Positions 5,671 to 7,585 of a stretch of 7,585 nt of DNA are shown one piece after another. Made by a program: the position numbers and the translations under genes. This DNA is from Candidatus Hodarchaeota archaeon (GTDB lineage Archaea > Asgardarchaeota > Heimdallarchaeia > Hodarchaeales > Hodarchaeaceae), in NCBI GenBank assembly GCA_016839665.1, contig JAEOTU010000119.1, positions 1 through 7,585 of the forward strand. The letters run 5' to 3'. A model generated the notes under the pieces. The model did no database searches, was not told where the DNA came from, and was given only the letters and a program-made list of their open reading frames with translations. The stretch's first letter is position 1; the number at the start of each line of letters is the position of its first letter.

Positions 5671-6780
5671 TTACCTCACAGGTTGGAATGAGAAAATCTT
5701 CTCTATGTCTATATTATAAAAATCCTCATACTTCTGAAGAGAAACTTTAGATCTAAAAGTACAACAAGCACTTTGATCTAAGTTCTCATGATCCAGTCTT
5801 TGTCCAAAAAATCCTAGTTGAATTGGTCTAATTACGGGGAGAATTGATTTTTTTTCCAAGATTTCCAGTGATTCTAAAGACATTGTTTCTTCATTAAAAT
5901 CAAAACAAGTAGGAGATACAATAGTTGGGATTCGTTGTTCCTTGGAGATATTTTGGGAAATATGCTCACAATACATCTGACAGTATAAACACAGTGAGTG
6001 ATTGGTTTTGAGGGAATCTAATAAAGATTGTATTGAAATAATGGCGATAGGATGACCGAATTGTGATTGAGTTTTGCTGATAAATTCTTCTTCAGAGGGT
6101 TTACCCGTCTTAAAGAAAATAGGTACAATATTTATTCCTCTCTTTTTCATTAACCAAGCTGCGAATATAGAGTTGTAATTAGGACGAATCAAGGCGATAG
6201 CAGTTCCCTGAGACTGAGATGGTATTCCATCCATACCCCGAAAAACTTTTGTATAGACAAAGGCTAATGAACCCCGAATATCCAGAAAAATTTCGAAATC
6301 TGGGTTTTCGAGATCTACTCTAATATCTTCAATTCCAGACGACAAAATTGTTGAACCTAATTTGCTTGCAATATCCATTGAGGAGAAAGGATGTTTTCCT
6401 TCTCTACGTACCCGAACAGCAAAGCTATTATTAGGTTGAATATATGCCGTAGCATCCCTTAACCCTCCAGAGATAATAGTCCTTTCTGTAGCTTCAACAA
6501 TTAGCGCAGGACTTACAGATGAAACTCCACTGATTGAATTAACAATGTCATGAGCTGGAATTTCGAGATCACTGTAAGATTCAGATAATAAAAGCAAACG
6601 ATCCCGAAAATCAATAATTTTAAAGGTTCCGTATTGCTTTAGAAGAGTTTTTATATTATGTCGAAGGTGGCCCACCATTCTTCGACGAGTTTGACGACTT
6701 TTTATACCAAACTCACCCCCAAAACGTACTAAAATAACACGTTTATTAATTAAAGCAGAATCATTATCAATTGACGCCAT
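5671..6780 (-). CDS. ThiI-like tRNA sulfurtransferase homologue with degenerate PP-loop
   Basis: Classical ThiI makes 4-thiouridine at tRNA position 8. Here the N-terminal ferredoxin-like part (about 12-65, VRFGGEFGIKSRQTRRRM) and THUMP RNA-binding domain (about 85-185; FAVRVRREGKHPF, VDLENPDFEIFLDIRG) are well kept. Next, FRGMDGIPSQSQGTAIALI corresponds to the family's GPGGLP...GKVLALL. Where ThiI has the ATP-binding SGGIDSPVAAWLMMKRG, this protein has RPNYNSIFAAWLMKKRG (199-215), so SGGxD is lost. The later TGESLGQVASQ block is also absent. Cysteines that bind an Fe-S cluster in methanogen ThiI appear retained as C264, C267 (CLYC) and C339/C340. There is no rhodanese domain, as usual in archaea. 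ATG 6780 (369 aa) is preferred to TTG 6873, whose extra 31 residues are not family-like. It may act as an RNA-binding or Fe-S protein rather than a normal ATP-dependent enzyme. Confidence 0.88.
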   Translation of the reverse strand: MASIDNDSALINKRVILVRFGGEFGIKSRQTRRRMVGHLRHNIKTLLKQYGTFKIIDFRDRLLLLSESYSDLEIPAHDIVNSISGVSSVSPALIVEATERTIISGGLRDATAYIQPNNSFAVRVRREGKHPFSSMDIASKLGSTILSSGIEDIRVDLENPDFEIFLDIRGSLAFVYTKVFRGMDGIPSQSQGTAIALIRPNYNSIFAAWLMKKRGINIVPIFFKTGKPSEEEFISKTQSQFGHPIAIISIQSLLDSLKTNHSLCLYCQMYCEHISQNISKEQRIPTIVSPTCFDFNEETMSLESLEILEKKSILPVIRPIQLGFFGQRLDHENLDQSACCTFRSKVSLQKYEDFYNIDIEKIFSFQPVR

Positions 6781-6890
6781 ATCAAAGACTTTCTCACAAG
6801 CCGTGCATGATTTTAGCAAATTAATGGCTGTATTCCAGATTCGTCCTTTTAGGTTACATAAACCCCAAAACAACGTGCGATTCAGAGTAA

Positions 6891-6900
6891 CTATAAAATT
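6891..6900 (-). promoter_or_regulatory. Possible TATA box of the ThiI-like gene
   Basis: AATTTTATAG on the minus strand lies in the 186-bp gap after the Mak16-like gene. Initiation near 6870 would leave about 90 bases of leader before ATG 6780, longer than for the other genes here. It would also make the upstream TTG 6873 unlikely to be translated from this promoter. Transcription from the Mak16-like promoter is also possible. Confidence 0.35.
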
Positions 6901-6966
6901 TCATTGCTCAGCTCATACTTGTCAGGTCTCATCATTGTCGCATCGTTGTTCTATCATAATTTGGGG

Positions 6967-7413
6967 TTATTTTTCCTCTGTATCGTCCCCAACTTCCTCA
7001 TCAAATAATTCTTCGTCTTCGTCTGCCAACTCTTCAGCCGTTCTAATTGTTTCCGCTACATTAAATTGTTGTTCAAACCTACGCCAAATCGCGGTTTTTA
7101 GGTTTTCATTTAGATTCTTAATCGCTTTATCAACTACTTTTCTTGCGTCCTCTCGATCCTCTGGTAACTCAGTAAAGCCCCATGTTGAAGATGGAGGTGC
7201 CTCTGGATCTTTTTCAATGAAATATACCAAACTTTCCTGTTGCTGAAACGCATAAAATTCAGGTTGAATAAGGGGGCAATCAGTATACTGGCAAGTTCCT
7301 GTAACTGTAAAAAGATGATTACAGCGCATTTTTAGAGAGGTTGATGCTGATTTAAAGGCACACTGTCCATTAGAAAGGTAGCGCCAAGTAGTGATTAACT
7401 GTGATGATTCCAT
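6967..7413 (-). CDS. Mak16/eL28-like zinc-binding ribosome-assembly protein homologue
   Basis: The first 120 residues resemble eukaryotic Mak16, a nucleolar 60S assembly factor related to ribosomal protein eL28. The pattern is W10 then QCAFK (C18), RCNHLFTVTGTC (C31, C41) and TDCPL (C46). It matches Mak16's CSFK, FCRNEYNLTGLC and SCPLANS, with all four zinc cysteines in place. Then come Y54A55 and SLVYFIEK (like the GVCYLYMK stretch), W78, and a helix ending LKTAIWRRFEQQF (105-117), like Mak16's yWPRFIRHKCKQRF. The tail (127-148) is almost all Glu/Asp, also a Mak16 trait. At 148 residues it is about half the eukaryotic length. It could bind rRNA in the large subunit or assist its assembly. 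ATG 7413 lies about 41 bp after a good TATA box. The similarity was recognised by eye and no search was run. Confidence 0.8.
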   Translation of the reverse strand: MESSQLITTWRYLSNGQCAFKSASTSLKMRCNHLFTVTGTCQYTDCPLIQPEFYAFQQQESLVYFIEKDPEAPPSSTWGFTELPEDREDARKVVDKAIKNLNENLKTAIWRRFEQQFNVAETIRTAEELADEDEELFDEEVGDDTEEK

Positions 7414-7448
7414 GTCTTGTCACGTATTTTTTCTGATAATAAAGGATG

Positions 7449-7458
7449 TTTTTTATAA
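7449..7458 (-). promoter_or_regulatory. TATA box of the Mak16-like gene
   Basis: TTATAAAAAA on the minus strand is centred about 41 bp before ATG 7413, predicting a leader of about 15 bases. It sits in the 60-bp gap after the tRNA-Thr gene, so the Mak16-like gene likely has its own promoter. Confidence 0.55.
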
Positions 7459-7473
7459 GAGAGCAATAGTAAT

Positions 7474-7577
7474 AGCCGCTGGTGGGAATTTCATATAGGA
7501 TTCAGCAGAATCTCATATCTTGAACCCACGACCAACAGATTACAAGTCTGTCGCTCTACCAACTAAGCCACAGCGGC
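7474..7577 (-). tRNA. tRNA-Thr (UGU) with intron in the T-loop
   Basis: The acceptor stem is GCCGCTG with CAGCGGC (7571-7577 and 7475-7481), seven perfect pairs, with discriminator U at 7474 as is usual in archaeal tRNA-Thr. The D arm contains TTAGTTGGTAGAGC. The anticodon stem ACAGA/TCTGT encloses CTTGTAA, giving anticodon UGU (threonine ACA codons). The T-stem GTGGG/CCCAC is intact, but its loop is broken by a 31-nt insertion at 7488-7518. Removing it restores the normal loop TTCAAGT. The 3' CCA is not encoded, unlike in the initiator tRNA gene here. The promoter lies outside the window. Confidence 0.93.
7488..7518 (-). other. 31-nt BHB intron at noncanonical position 59/60 of tRNA-Thr
   Basis: T-loop bases UUCA pair with UGAA near the intron's 3' end, giving a 4-bp central helix with 3-nt bulges AGA and AUU. 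The intron folds further by UAU/AUA and a 5-bp GAUUC/GAAUC stem closed by a UGCU loop. Cleavage after the second base of each bulge removes exactly 31 nt and joins G59 to U60, restoring a standard 7-base T-loop. Confidence 0.87.
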
Positions 7578-7585
7578 TTTGGAAG

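Noticed and set aside
6781..6873. N-terminal extension of the ThiI-like protein from TTG 6873
   Set aside because: The extra 31 residues have no counterpart in ThiI, and a likely TATA box at 6891-6900 would start transcription at or past this codon.
6803..7246. Plus-strand open frame of 147 codons, Ser-rich
   Set aside because: It is antisense to the Mak16-like gene and its spacer; the serine run mirrors the acidic tail of the real gene.
1..7585. CRISPR array, insertion sequence or prophage remnant
   Set aside because: No regularly spaced repeats, transposase-like frames, terminal inverted repeats or phage genes were found; tRNA genes are intact without flanking attachment-site duplications.

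Overview
The window looks like an AT-rich archaeal chromosome segment, most likely from an Asgard (Promethearchaeota) lineage. The archaeal evidence is a ribosomal protein eL42/L44e, a single GPN-loop GTPase, an ER/archaeal-type (Ser-His-Asp) signal peptidase, an AMMECR1 protein, a ThiI-family protein without a rhodanese domain, TATA-type promoters, and two tRNA genes interrupted by introns with bulge-helix-bulge (BHB) splice structures. The Asgard assignment is inference. It rests on a protein resembling eukaryotic Mak16/eL28 and a small three-helix membrane protein resembling EMC6. There are no mobile elements, CRISPR arrays or phage genes.

Layout. Positions 1-141 hold the tail of an arginine-rich protein, convergent with a small zinc-ribbon gene (164-388, minus). 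Next is an intron-containing initiator tRNA-Met gene (623-720, minus). An intergenic stretch with short repeats and an oligo-T terminator separates it from the two-gene unit L44e then winged-helix protein (1773 down to 1044, minus). A 402-bp divergent spacer leads to a plus-strand pair: a signal peptidase with an unusual C-terminal ectodomain (2176-3363), then a GPN GTPase (3382-4137). These converge on the EMC6-like membrane protein (4184-4612, minus). A 442-bp divergent spacer with a strong hairpin leads to AMMECR1 (5055-5666, plus), which ends 4 bp from the convergent ThiI-like gene (5671-6780, minus). Upstream of that lie the Mak16-like gene (6967-7413, minus) and a tRNA-Thr(UGU) gene whose intron sits in the T-loop (7474-7577, minus).

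Themes. Most genes serve core information processing (ribosome or ribosome assembly, tRNA, RNA polymerase assembly) or membrane-protein biogenesis (signal peptidase, EMC6-like). The most striking items are: (1) a ThiI homologue that keeps its THUMP region and Fe-S-type cysteines but has lost the ATP-binding SGGxDS signature; (2) an archaeal Mak16/eL28-like zinc protein; (3) a tRNA-Thr intron at position 59/60; (4) an initiator tRNA with an intron and an extra U in its T-stem; and (5) a Sec11-type peptidase extended by a third membrane helix and a sequon-bearing outer domain.
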